A program made the position numbers and the translations under genes. The notes below the pieces were generated by a model. The model searched no databases and was not told the DNA's origin. It saw only the letters and a program-made list of their open reading frames with translations. Positions 6,075 to 13,540 of a stretch of DNA of 14,249 nucleotides are shown piece after piece. The stretch comes from Nitrosomonadaceae bacterium (lineage in GTDB: Bacteria; Pseudomonadota; Gammaproteobacteria; Burkholderiales; Nitrosomonadaceae). The stretch lies in the NCBI GenBank assembly GCA_024644425.1, contig JAHELA010000025.1, positions 1-14,249 of the forward strand, written 5' to 3'. Position 1 is the stretch's first letter, and each line of letters begins with the position of its first letter.

Positions 6075-8123
6075 TTAATTTTTCAATAATTCCAACAACT
6101 TCGCCTCATCTAAAGTAACTATTCCTAATTCAACTGCTTTGTCATACTTACTGCCCGAAGCAGCACCAACTACCACATAATTTGTTTTTTTTGAAACACT
6201 GCTAGTCACTTTTCCTCCTAGACTTTCAATTCTTTCCTTGGCATCTTCTCTGGACATGTTCGGAAGAGCTCCTGTCAAAACAAATGTTTTTCCACTAATT
6301 TTATTTGCATTGTTTCCATCTTGCATTTTGCGTATATCTCTTTCTTCTTTCAACTCTATACCAACTGGGTCAGAGAAAAGTTTATTTATAACTTCAATAT
6401 TGTGTTTCTCTGAAAAGAAATCTGTAATGCTTTGAGCTACTACGAGACCAACATCTGGTATTCCTTGCAAGGTTTTTACATTTGCTTCTTTTAATTTATT
6501 AAAATCACCAAAATATCGAGCTAATTCTCTAGCAGTCGTAACACCCACATTACGGATTCCAAGTGCATATATAAAACTTGCGAGGGTAGTGCTTTTGCTT
6601 TTATTGATAGCCGCTAACAAATTAATAGCTGATTTCTTAGCCATACGAGACAAACTAGTAAGTTTTTCATCATCCAGTGTATAAAGATCTGCAGGCGTTA
6701 CGACGAAACCATTATCTACTAGCTTATCCACTAGTTTTTCCCCTAACCCCTCAATATCCATACCACGACGCGATGCAAAGTGCATAATTGACTGCTTTCG
6801 TTGTGCTGGACAAAATAACCCTGCAGTACAACGTGTCACTGCTTCATCTGACATACGAATTACTTTTGCGCCGCACACTGGACACTGGTTAGGCATCATA
6901 AATCTACTAGCATTACTTGGACGACGCTCAATTACCACGCCTACTACCTCAGGAATTACATCGCCGGCTCTTCGTACAATAACACTATCACCAACCATCA
7001 CATCCTTTCGATTAATTTCATCCTCATTGTGCAACGTTGCATGGGCCACAGTAGCACCGCCAACAAATATCGGCCTTAGTCTGGCAACTGGTGTTAAAAC
7101 TCCAGTTCTACCCACCTGCACATCAATACCCAACAGTTCAGTTACTACTTCTTGAGCTGGAAATTTGTGTGCTACAGCAAAACGAGGCGCACGAGAAACA
7201 AAACCCATCTCCTTCTGTTGAGCTAGGCTATTAATTTTATAAACTACTCCATCTATGTCATAGGGCAGATGTTCACGAAGTTCTTTTACTTTTTGATAAT
7301 ACGATAATAACGCTACTGAACCGCGCACAACATCACATTCTTTCGCTATAGGAAAACCTTGAGAAGCTAAATATTTCATCACATTGCTATGTGTATCACG
7401 TGGTATTTCCTCTCCCTCAAATTCTCCAATTCCATAGGCAAAAAAAGCAAGTCTACGAGTGGCAGTTACACGAGGATCTAGCTGACGTAAAGAGCCAGCA
7501 GCAGCATTGCGAGGATTCATAAATTCTTTCTCATTCTTTTCGCGCTGTTGCAAGTTAAGTTTTTCGAAATCTTCCTTCAACATTAAAACTTCACCACGTA
7601 TTTCAAGTAAAAAAGGTATACGATTTTTATCGCTTTTTCGTAAATGTAAAGGAATCGATTTTACTGTACGTAAGTTCAAGGTAACATCTTCACCTATGTA
7701 GCCATCACCTCGGGTAGCACCTGTCACAAATGAACCATTCTCGAAAAGAAGGCTTACTGCTAGGCCATCAAATTTTGGCTCCACCGCATATTCAACTTCA
7801 TTAGTTCCCAATTTTTCGCCCACACGCCGGTCAAATGCTTCTACTGATGATGTATCAAACTCATTGTTAAGAGAAAGCATCGGTGAACGGTGAGTAATCT
7901 GGGAAAATTTTTCAAGAGGTGTGGCACCTACACGCTGCGTAGGGGAATCAAGTGTAATAAGTTGTGGATAGCTTTGTTCAAGTTTTTGTAACTCTAGAAA
8001 CAGTTTATCATACTCAGAATCTGGAATACTTGGCTCATCCAACACTGAATAATTATAATTATGCCGATCAATTGCCTCACGCAGTTTGTCTACTTGCTGC
8101 GATATGTGATTTGGAATTCTCAT
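6075..8123 (-). CDS. ligA: NAD+-dependent DNA ligase LigA
   Basis: This 682-residue ligase seals nicks in replication and repair using NAD+. Domain order is complete: Ia/adenylation with SEYDKLFLEL (36-45) and VEPKFDGLAVSLLF (114-127), where Lys117 is the AMP-accepting residue; FMNPRNAAAGSLRQLDP (201-217); DIDGVVYKIN (289-298); and the OB fold around VGRTGVLTPVARLRP (337-351). The zinc finger has Cys414, Cys417, Cys432 and Cys438 (CPVCG...CTAGLFC). Helix-hairpin-helix repeats follow (about 450-570), then a C-terminal BRCT domain (about 607-682) containing VLTGALPNMSREDA and GGKVTSSVSKKTNYVV. The zipA stop codon TGA directly abuts this ATG with no gap, so coupled translation is likely. Confidence 0.98.
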   Translation of the reverse strand: MRIPNHISQQVDKLREAIDRHNYNYSVLDEPSIPDSEYDKLFLELQKLEQSYPQLITLDSPTQRVGATPLEKFSQITHRSPMLSLNNEFDTSSVEAFDRRVGEKLGTNEVEYAVEPKFDGLAVSLLFENGSFVTGATRGDGYIGEDVTLNLRTVKSIPLHLRKSDKNRIPFLLEIRGEVLMLKEDFEKLNLQQREKNEKEFMNPRNAAAGSLRQLDPRVTATRRLAFFAYGIGEFEGEEIPRDTHSNVMKYLASQGFPIAKECDVVRGSVALLSYYQKVKELREHLPYDIDGVVYKINSLAQQKEMGFVSRAPRFAVAHKFPAQEVVTELLGIDVQVGRTGVLTPVARLRPIFVGGATVAHATLHNEDEINRKDVMVGDSVIVRRAGDVIPEVVGVVIERRPSNASRFMMPNQCPVCGAKVIRMSDEAVTRCTAGLFCPAQRKQSIMHFASRRGMDIEGLGEKLVDKLVDNGFVVTPADLYTLDDEKLTSLSRMAKKSAINLLAAINKSKSTTLASFIYALGIRNVGVTTARELARYFGDFNKLKEANVKTLQGIPDVGLVVAQSITDFFSEKHNIEVINKLFSDPVGIELKEERDIRKMQDGNNANKISGKTFVLTGALPNMSREDAKERIESLGGKVTSSVSKKTNYVVVGAASGSKYDKAVELGIVTLDEAKLLELLKN

Positions 8124-9257
8124 TCACACAAATAGCCTCAGTGCAATCTCACCACCAGCAGGAATATCACGCGATTTCATTATTGCTTGAATGCCGCTCA
8201 ATTTCTGCTTTATTTTATCAATTCCATTGTCACTTAAAGGAACCCGATTATCATCTACCATAATACCGCCCAAAGTAGTTGCAAAAATTCTGGAAAGATG
8301 AGTCATTTGATCGAACACTCTTTCTCCATTTGTAATTCTAGGCACATCAAGTAAAAACGTAATGCCATTAGTAGTAAGTGTACGAATACTATCAGGTAGA
8401 AAAGGTGTTGATTCATAGTTGTTGAGAGTAAACTTAACTGCGTCATTTGCCTCACGAAAGCTAAATACACCTTTACCTTCAAGTTTGAATCCAGATGCTT
8501 CTGCTAGTGCACGAATTTTAGTTCCAGTAAACGCACCACCATCCTTGCTGATAATATTAATACCAATCATTACATCTACTTCTGCACAAAACTGGTCGAG
8601 CAATATTGCCTGTGAATGTGCTTCTTGAACATCAGGAGTATCGACGGCTGCATTTACATTTTCTGCAAAATTTCCTACCATATCGCGAAATTCGGATAGA
8701 CTGACTTCACTAACAGGACCAGAGCGATCGGCAAGCTGCAAACAGGCTTTTAGATTCGTATAATCACTTTTAGAATCAGCTTCTATACTAATTTCCTCCC
8801 AGAACGCACCCGCATCTCTTTGTCCAAACCATCGTACCGGTTTTCCAAAATCAACTTTTCTCTGCAAAATTTCTTTCAGGTCAGAAATTGTAATTGGAGT
8901 CTTCGATTGAATACTCACTACATAATCTACAACTCCATTACTATATACTTCTACTGGCTTAATAGATTCAGTGGTCGTGACCAGAGGCCCTAAATCTGAC
9001 GACCCTGTCCCAGTTAGCTCTAATGATTCTACATTTTGTTTTTCTTGAAAATTCTTTGGCATCCCCTTGCTAAATTGCGGTTCAATTCTAGCTTCGGGAG
9101 GATTCTCATCCGTCTCAAGTAAAACATCTTCATACTTATGTTTAAATGCATCTTCTGTACCACGCTGATAACGACGCTGCTGCATCCAATTGAAGAAAAC
9201 AACCCCCCCAATTATCACTATACCGATAACAATTAAGCTGATTTGTAGGTCACTCAT
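8124..9257 (-). CDS. zipA: Cell division protein ZipA (betaproteobacterial type)
   Basis: This 377-residue inner-membrane protein tethers the FtsZ ring. An N-terminal membrane anchor (LQISLIVIGIVIIGGVVFF, 4-22) is followed by a basic NWMQQRRYQR stretch, as expected for an N-out, cytoplasmic-body topology. After a linker (about 33-107) comes a conserved beta-type middle region (about 108-220) containing ISDLKEIL and LQLADRSGPVSEVSLSEF. The ZipA C-terminal FtsZ-binding fold (about 222-377) follows, with LDQFCAEVDVMIGINI, EGKGVFSFREA and TFLLDVPRI. The linker lacks the Pro/Gln-rich repeats of E. coli ZipA. Position between smc (18 bp upstream) and ligA (0 bp downstream) is the classic context and strengthens the call. 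No Shine-Dalgarno is visible before the ATG. Confidence 0.88.
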   Translation of the reverse strand: MSDLQISLIVIGIVIIGGVVFFNWMQQRRYQRGTEDAFKHKYEDVLLETDENPPEARIEPQFSKGMPKNFQEKQNVESLELTGTGSSDLGPLVTTTESIKPVEVYSNGVVDYVVSIQSKTPITISDLKEILQRKVDFGKPVRWFGQRDAGAFWEEISIEADSKSDYTNLKACLQLADRSGPVSEVSLSEFRDMVGNFAENVNAAVDTPDVQEAHSQAILLDQFCAEVDVMIGINIISKDGGAFTGTKIRALAEASGFKLEGKGVFSFREANDAVKFTLNNYESTPFLPDSIRTLTTNGITFLLDVPRITNGERVFDQMTHLSRIFATTLGGIMVDDNRVPLSDNGIDKIKQKLSGIQAIMKSRDIPAGGEIALRLFV

Positions 9258-9275
9258 GTTTATTCAGTATATACA

Positions 9276-12200
9276 TTATCCCACCTCTGCTACTTCACTA
9301 AGTTTGACAGCTTCTTCGACATCCACAGCAACCACCCGCGAAACACCTTGTTCCTGCATTGTGACACCTATCAATTGTTTTGCCATTTCCATAGTAATTT
9401 TATTGTGGCTAACAAATACAAACTGAGTCTGGTCCGACATTTTCCTTAGTAAGTCGCAGAAACGCTCAGTATTACTATCATCCAATGGAGCATCCACCTC
9501 ATCCAACAAACAAAATGGAGCAGGATTAAGTTTAAATAACGAAAATACTAATGCTAGAGCAGTGAGCGCTTTCTCTCCCCCTGATAACAAATGTATTGAG
9601 CTATTCTTTTTACCAGGTGGCTGAGCAAAAATCTGCACACCAGAATCAAGAATTTCTTCTCCACTTAATACCAATTTTGCCTTTCCACCACCAAATATGG
9701 CAGGAAACATTTCATCTAAATAATCATTTACCTTGTCGAAAGTTTCCAGCAAGCGCTCACGTGTTTCTCGATCAATTCGTCTTATAGCTCCTTCTAAAGT
9801 TTCAACTGCTTCCTTCAAATCCTTGGACTGTGAATCAAGATATGCCTTGCGTTCTTGAGATGCATTTAGTTCCTCTAAAGCTGCAAGATTAACAGCGCCT
9901 AAAGTATCAATTTCGGTATTAAGTTGATTTATATCAGCCTGTAATCTAGAAGGTCGTTTCTTTCCTATAATCTTAAGTAGCTCCTCCTCATTCGCTCCAG
10001 CTTCCTTTAATTGCTCATCAAACTGATTCTCAGTTATGTGTGCTTCTTGCTCTTTAAGGCGTGCCTGGTTGATAGATTCTCGCAAAGGATGTAACTTCTG
10101 TTCAAAGGTAATACGCTCCTGCTCTATTTCCTGTAATTTGTTAGCCGCCTCTTCCAAAGTATTACGTGTAGTTGTCAAAGCTTGCTCACGTTGTTCACGT
10201 TGCATTAACCACTCCTGTAGCTGATAGTTTAATTTAGCTTCGTCAAAACTATCTTGCTCTAACTTTAATTGCTCTAAATTAGTTTTGTGAGTAGCAAAAG
10301 CCTCATTAATACTGACAATTACACTCTCCACTTCATTAATCTTATTCTGACAAGTTTTCTCATAGAATGCGGCCTCTTGCATTTCCCTCACGGAATTTTG
10401 GACAAGTTGCCTCTGAACATTAAGAGCCTGCTCTGCCGTTTCTTTTGCTTGCCTTTCCTGTTGAATTTGCCCTTGTAAAACTTGAATTTGATCTTGATAT
10501 TCAATCGAATTTGTTTCAGCATTTTGTTTCTGGGAAACTTCTACTTCTATCTGCTGCCTGATCTCCTTCAGCTCAATAGAAATCTGACTGCTACGCTGGC
10601 TGAACTGTTCAGCTAATTGAGTTTGCTTCAAGATCCGCAGTTGTAAATCATGATATTGCTGCTGGAGTTTTTCACTATCAAGACGTAAGCATGAAACTAA
10701 CTCACCCAACTTATTCCAATCTTTTTCGGCAATATCCAGTGCGGATTTCTTCTTAGTAAGGCTAGCTTTCAACATTTCTACTTCACTCTTAATTTGGGCT
10801 ATTTCTCGCTGACGTTCTAACACCCCATGCAATTGTGAGTCAGGCGCATAATACGTAAGGCTATGACGAGTAAAAAAATGGCCCTCACATGTCACTAAAA
10901 TCTCACCAGGAGCTAACTTCTTTCGCTGTAACAACCCATCTTGAATGCTTTCAACTACAAAAACTCCACTCAACCATTCCCTTAACACAAACTTTATACC
11001 TGCATTGTCACAAGTAAGATAAGATTCCAGTGATTTCCATCCCTCCTTATCATGTAATCTCTCATTATTAGCTGTTTGAATAGGTAAAGTCGTTGTCTCA
11101 AACAGCGTATATTTTCCTGGAGGAGAATCACCCACCCAATCCTGTGTAGTTTCAAGCCGCTCAAGTGACGAACTGTTAAGTCTCTCACGCAATACTGATT
11201 CAAGCGCACCTTCCCAACCTTTCTCAATCTGGATACCCTGCCATAAACGGGGCAATGCATCTAGTTGATGCTTCGTAAGCCACTCGCTCAATCCCTCATT
11301 ATCCTCAAGATGATTCTGAAGACGCTCCAGGGCAGATGACCGAGCCTCCGTTTGAGCAATTTTCTGCTCCAGCACCTGAGCTTCGCGTATAAATTCCTGT
11401 TTGACTTGTTCCAAATTGGGTAACCTATCTTCTGCTTGTACGAGTGACTCTTGTTTTAGTTTTAATTCCACCTCAGCACTTTCGACTTGCTTTTGCAATC
11501 GTAGTAAACCCTCGTCATCAGGTTGCGGCAAAGCCTCTTGTTCTTCAATTAGCCTCTTACTGCGTGATTCCAATTGCTGTAGCCCCTTCTCTGCATGAAG
11601 ACGGTGACTCTCTTCTAACTGCTTGGCTTGTTCAGCCAAAAGTAAATTCCGTTGAATTTCACTTAGTTTTTCCTGACATAAATGAAAGACAGATTCCGCC
11701 CTTGGTAATTTCTCATTTTCTGTCGCAACTTTTTCCTTACTTACTTCATGTGAAGTTCCAGCTTGCTTAAGTTCTTTACGCCAGCGATCCAAACTCTCAG
11801 TAGAATTTTTTACTTGCTCTTCATGATGTCTAATCTGATTATTGGTAGCAATGATTTGTTGCTCTATACGCTGGCGATTTTCACGCAGATGTTCCGTCTG
11901 TTGTTCGATACGAGCTACTTCTGCGTTTGCAGCATATAACTCACCTTGTTCTTGATGTAAGTTGTCACTAGCCACATAATGCTGTGTACGCCCCTCTTCT
12001 AAACGTTTTTCTGCATCTCGAAGATACGAGGATTCTGCCTCTAATTCCAATTCTAATCGCTGTATTTCCTTTTCTGTACGGATACGTTGAGTTGCTGCAT
12101 CTTGTTTGCGTGCCAACCACAAAAGATTATGTGCTGTACTTAGTTGGCTCTGCAGATCTTTAAACTTGCCAGCAACTACAGCTTGTTCTTCTAGGTGCTG

Positions 12201-12815
12201 CAGCTGTTTTTCTAATTCTTGACGAATATCATCTACGCGCAAAAGATTCTCGTGGGTATCAGCTAGACGTAATTCAGTTTCACGACGACGTTCACGGTAT
12301 TTTGAAACCCCGGCAGCTTCTTCAAGAAATACACGTAATTCTTCTGGTTTTGCCTCAATAATTCGAGAGATCATCCCCTGTTCAATGATTGCGTAACCAC
12401 GATTACCAATACCGGTACCAAGAAAAACATCAGCTATATCTCGCCGCCGAACGTGAATATTATTCATGTAATAAGTTGATTCTCCATCCCGCTGCAGCAC
12501 ACGTTTTATGGAAATTTCAGCATAGCTTGCCCATTGTCCTCCTGCTTTACCTAAACTGTTATCAAATTTCAATTCCACACTAGTGCGTCCTACTGGTTTA
12601 CGATTTGCAGAACCATTAAAAATTACATCCTGCATTGAATCGCCACGTAAAGCCGATGCCCTTGATTCTCCTAACACCCAGCGCACCGCATCAATCACAT
12701 TAGATTTCCCACAACCATTAGGTCCTACAACCCCAACTAAATCGCTTGGAATAGGGATATCAGTAGGATCGACAAAGGTTTTAAAACCAGCTAGTTTGAT
12801 ATGGGTGAGACGCAA
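9276..12815 (-). CDS. smc: Chromosome partition/condensation ATPase Smc
   Basis: This 1179-residue SMC protein compacts and separates chromosomes as a dimer with ScpA and ScpB. The head is split: Walker A GPNGCGKSN at 31-39 near the N-terminus, and at the C-terminus the ABC signature LLSGGEKALTALAL (1076-1089) and Walker B CLLDEVDAPLDD (1102-1113, Glu1106 for ATP hydrolysis), followed by FVFVSHNKITME. Long Gln/Glu-rich coiled coils run about 165-500 and 665-1010. The globular hinge lies between them (about 505-660), with GWEGALESVLRERL and ILVTCEGHFFTRHS. Initiation uses TTG (plus-strand 12813-12815): it gives the canonical family start (M)RLTHIKLAGFKTFVDP, and no ATG or GTG lies nearby in frame. 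It is the first gene of a six-gene same-strand run; zipA starts 18 bp after its stop. scpAB are not in the window. Confidence 0.97.
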   Translation of the reverse strand: MRLTHIKLAGFKTFVDPTDIPIPSDLVGVVGPNGCGKSNVIDAVRWVLGESRASALRGDSMQDVIFNGSANRKPVGRTSVELKFDNSLGKAGGQWASYAEISIKRVLQRDGESTYYMNNIHVRRRDIADVFLGTGIGNRGYAIIEQGMISRIIEAKPEELRVFLEEAAGVSKYRERRRETELRLADTHENLLRVDDIRQELEKQLQHLEEQAVVAGKFKDLQSQLSTAHNLLWLARKQDAATQRIRTEKEIQRLELELEAESSYLRDAEKRLEEGRTQHYVASDNLHQEQGELYAANAEVARIEQQTEHLRENRQRIEQQIIATNNQIRHHEEQVKNSTESLDRWRKELKQAGTSHEVSKEKVATENEKLPRAESVFHLCQEKLSEIQRNLLLAEQAKQLEESHRLHAEKGLQQLESRSKRLIEEQEALPQPDDEGLLRLQKQVESAEVELKLKQESLVQAEDRLPNLEQVKQEFIREAQVLEQKIAQTEARSSALERLQNHLEDNEGLSEWLTKHQLDALPRLWQGIQIEKGWEGALESVLRERLNSSSLERLETTQDWVGDSPPGKYTLFETTTLPIQTANNERLHDKEGWKSLESYLTCDNAGIKFVLREWLSGVFVVESIQDGLLQRKKLAPGEILVTCEGHFFTRHSLTYYAPDSQLHGVLERQREIAQIKSEVEMLKASLTKKKSALDIAEKDWNKLGELVSCLRLDSEKLQQQYHDLQLRILKQTQLAEQFSQRSSQISIELKEIRQQIEVEVSQKQNAETNSIEYQDQIQVLQGQIQQERQAKETAEQALNVQRQLVQNSVREMQEAAFYEKTCQNKINEVESVIVSINEAFATHKTNLEQLKLEQDSFDEAKLNYQLQEWLMQREQREQALTTTRNTLEEAANKLQEIEQERITFEQKLHPLRESINQARLKEQEAHITENQFDEQLKEAGANEEELLKIIGKKRPSRLQADINQLNTEIDTLGAVNLAALEELNASQERKAYLDSQSKDLKEAVETLEGAIRRIDRETRERLLETFDKVNDYLDEMFPAIFGGGKAKLVLSGEEILDSGVQIFAQPPGKKNSSIHLLSGGEKALTALALVFSLFKLNPAPFCLLDEVDAPLDDSNTERFCDLLRKMSDQTQFVFVSHNKITMEMAKQLIGVTMQEQGVSRVVAVDVEEAVKLSEVAEVG

Positions 12816-12832
12816 TTTATTGCCTGTAACCA

Positions 12833-12861
12833 GTTATAATTAGTGGTTCATGGAATGATAA
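12833..12861 (-). promoter_or_regulatory. Candidate sigma-70 promoter for smc operon
   Basis: On the minus strand a -35-like TTATCA (plus-strand 12856-12861) and a -10 TATAAC (plus-strand 12833-12838) are separated by 17 bp. They would start transcription roughly 10 bases before the TTG start of smc. The -10 matches consensus at five of six positions, the -35 at four. No strong Shine-Dalgarno is visible in the short leader (CAGGCA only). This is the best candidate I see for driving the smc-to-def run. Confidence 0.35.
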
Positions 12862-12906
12862 AGAAGACAAAACTTTATATAACTCTTTCGAAATTTACAC
12901 ATAATT

Positions 12907-12935
12907 TTGATATTCTAACCGATTTATCCTATATA
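12907..12935 (+). promoter_or_regulatory. Candidate sigma-70 promoter for queF
   Basis: TTGATA (12907-12912) and TATATA (12930-12935) have exactly 17 bp between them, giving good -35 and -10 matches. The predicted transcript would begin at about the queF ATG (12941). That implies a leaderless or nearly leaderless message if this promoter is the real one. An additional AT-rich -10-like element, TATAAC at 12878-12883, could give a longer leader. Confidence 0.35.
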
Positions 12936-12940
12936 AGAGA

Positions 12941-13360
12941 ATGCTCATAAAACCCATAAAAAAATTGGAAACTTTTTCTAATCCAACTCCGGTACGGGAT
13001 TACCATATTCATATGGAGATTCCAGAATTCACTTGCCTATGCCCGAAAACTGGACAACCAGACTTTGCAATTCTGACTCTCGATTATATTCCTGACAAAA
13101 AATGTATTGAACTTAAAAGCCTTAAACTCTATATCTGGTCTTACCGAAACGAAAGTACGTTCCACGAAGCTGTCACAAATCGCATTCTAGATGATATTGT
13201 AACTGCTATAAAACCAAGATATATATGTCTAACCGCCAAATTCTATGTACGCGGCGGAATTTTCACAAATATAGTGGTCGAACATCGCAAGTCCGGATGG
13301 AAGCCTAAACCAATTGTTAATTTGGAGAAATTTAGGAAACAATCGAATATTCGTGAATAA
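12941..13360 (+). CDS. queF: NADPH-dependent 7-cyano-7-deazaguanine (preQ0) reductase QueF
   Basis: This 139-residue, cytosolic, single-domain (YkvM-type) tunnelling-fold enzyme reduces the nitrile preQ0 to the aminomethyl preQ1 in queuosine tRNA-modification synthesis. The catalytic block FTCLCPKTGQPDF (30-42) supplies the thioimide-forming Cys34 and the acid Asp41. The QueF motif ELKSLKLYIWSYRN (57-70) and FHEAVTNRILDD (74-85) follow, and PRY...FYVRGGIFTN (92-110) completes the pattern. Length is near that of short QueF proteins and much less than the two-domain E. coli form. The N-terminus KKLETFSNPTPVRDY supports the ATG at 12941, since the next Met (25) lies inside conserved sequence. 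Only AAGAGA directly abutting the ATG resembles a ribosome site. No other queuosine gene is present here. Confidence 0.95.
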   Translation: MLIKPIKKLETFSNPTPVRDYHIHMEIPEFTCLCPKTGQPDFAILTLDYIPDKKCIELKSLKLYIWSYRNESTFHEAVTNRILDDIVTAIKPRYICLTAKFYVRGGIFTNIVVEHRKSGWKPKPIVNLEKFRKQSNIRE

Positions 13361-13383
13361 AATTGTCAGTTTGTAAAGGTCGA

Positions 13384-13470
13384 ATGACAACCAAGTTAAT
13401 CATGATGCGTTATATCACTATCAGCCATTCATCAAGAACCTTATTTTCTTGGATGAAGAGCACTAGGTAG
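13384..13470 (+). CDS. Possible 28-residue small ORF upstream of the repeat protein
   Basis: An ATG at 13384 preceded by AAAGG (Shine-Dalgarno-like, five bases away) opens a 28-codon frame beginning MTTKLIMMRYITISH and ending WMKSTR, with a TAG at 13468-13470. It ends three bases before the palindrome at 13474 and contains the hairpin at 13428-13457. It could be a leader peptide, a small basic protein, or chance. I recognise no family, and the best promoter I see lies downstream of it, which argues against it being part of the repeat-protein mRNA. Confidence 0.15.
   Translation: MTTKLIMMRYITISHSSRTLFSWMKSTR
13428..13457 (+). terminator. Hairpin between queF and the repeat-protein gene, possible terminator
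   Basis: TTCATCAAGAA (13428-13438) pairs with TTCTTgGATGAA (13446-13457) as an 11-bp stem with one bulged G and a 7-base loop. It begins about 67 bases after the queF stop codon. It lacks a downstream U run, so intrinsic termination is uncertain; it may instead be an mRNA 3'-end stabiliser or a structural element of the leader. Confidence 0.3.
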
Positions 13471-13473
13471 TGG

Positions 13474-13518
13474 CTTGTATTGATACAAGGTAAATAGAAG
13501 ACTAAATTATCCTTGTAT
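13474..13518 (+). promoter_or_regulatory. Palindrome and candidate promoter upstream of the Gly/Arg-rich protein
   Basis: A palindrome of two 7-bp arms, CTTGTAT (13474-13480) and ATACAAG (13483-13489), overlaps a candidate -35 TTGATA (13480-13485). A -10-like TAAATT follows at 13503-13508 with a 17-bp spacer. A third copy of the arm, within CCTTGTAT at 13511-13518, lies near the predicted transcription start and is complementary to ATACAAGG at 13483-13490. The arrangement fits a repressor or activator site with an extra half-site. Alternatively, if transcription starts upstream, it fits two mutually exclusive RNA stems. What binds here is unknown. Confidence 0.4.
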
Positions 13519-13528
13519 AACCCTTAAA

Positions 13529-13535
13529 GGGGAGG
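13529..13535 (+). promoter_or_regulatory. Very strong Shine-Dalgarno of the repeat-protein gene
   Basis: GGGGAGG lies five bases before the ATG at 13541, far stronger than the ribosome sites of the other genes here, most of which are weak. The preceding CCCT (13521-13524) could pair with AGGG (13528-13531) over a three-base loop, partly covering the site. High translation is implied and fixes the start of the exported protein. Confidence 0.7.
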
Positions 13536-13540
13536 TTGAC

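Noticed and set aside
11444..11770. 108-codon plus-strand frame antisense to smc
   Set aside because: It lies opposite Gln/Glu-rich coiled-coil codons that rarely create antisense stops, with no ribosome site or recognisable domain.
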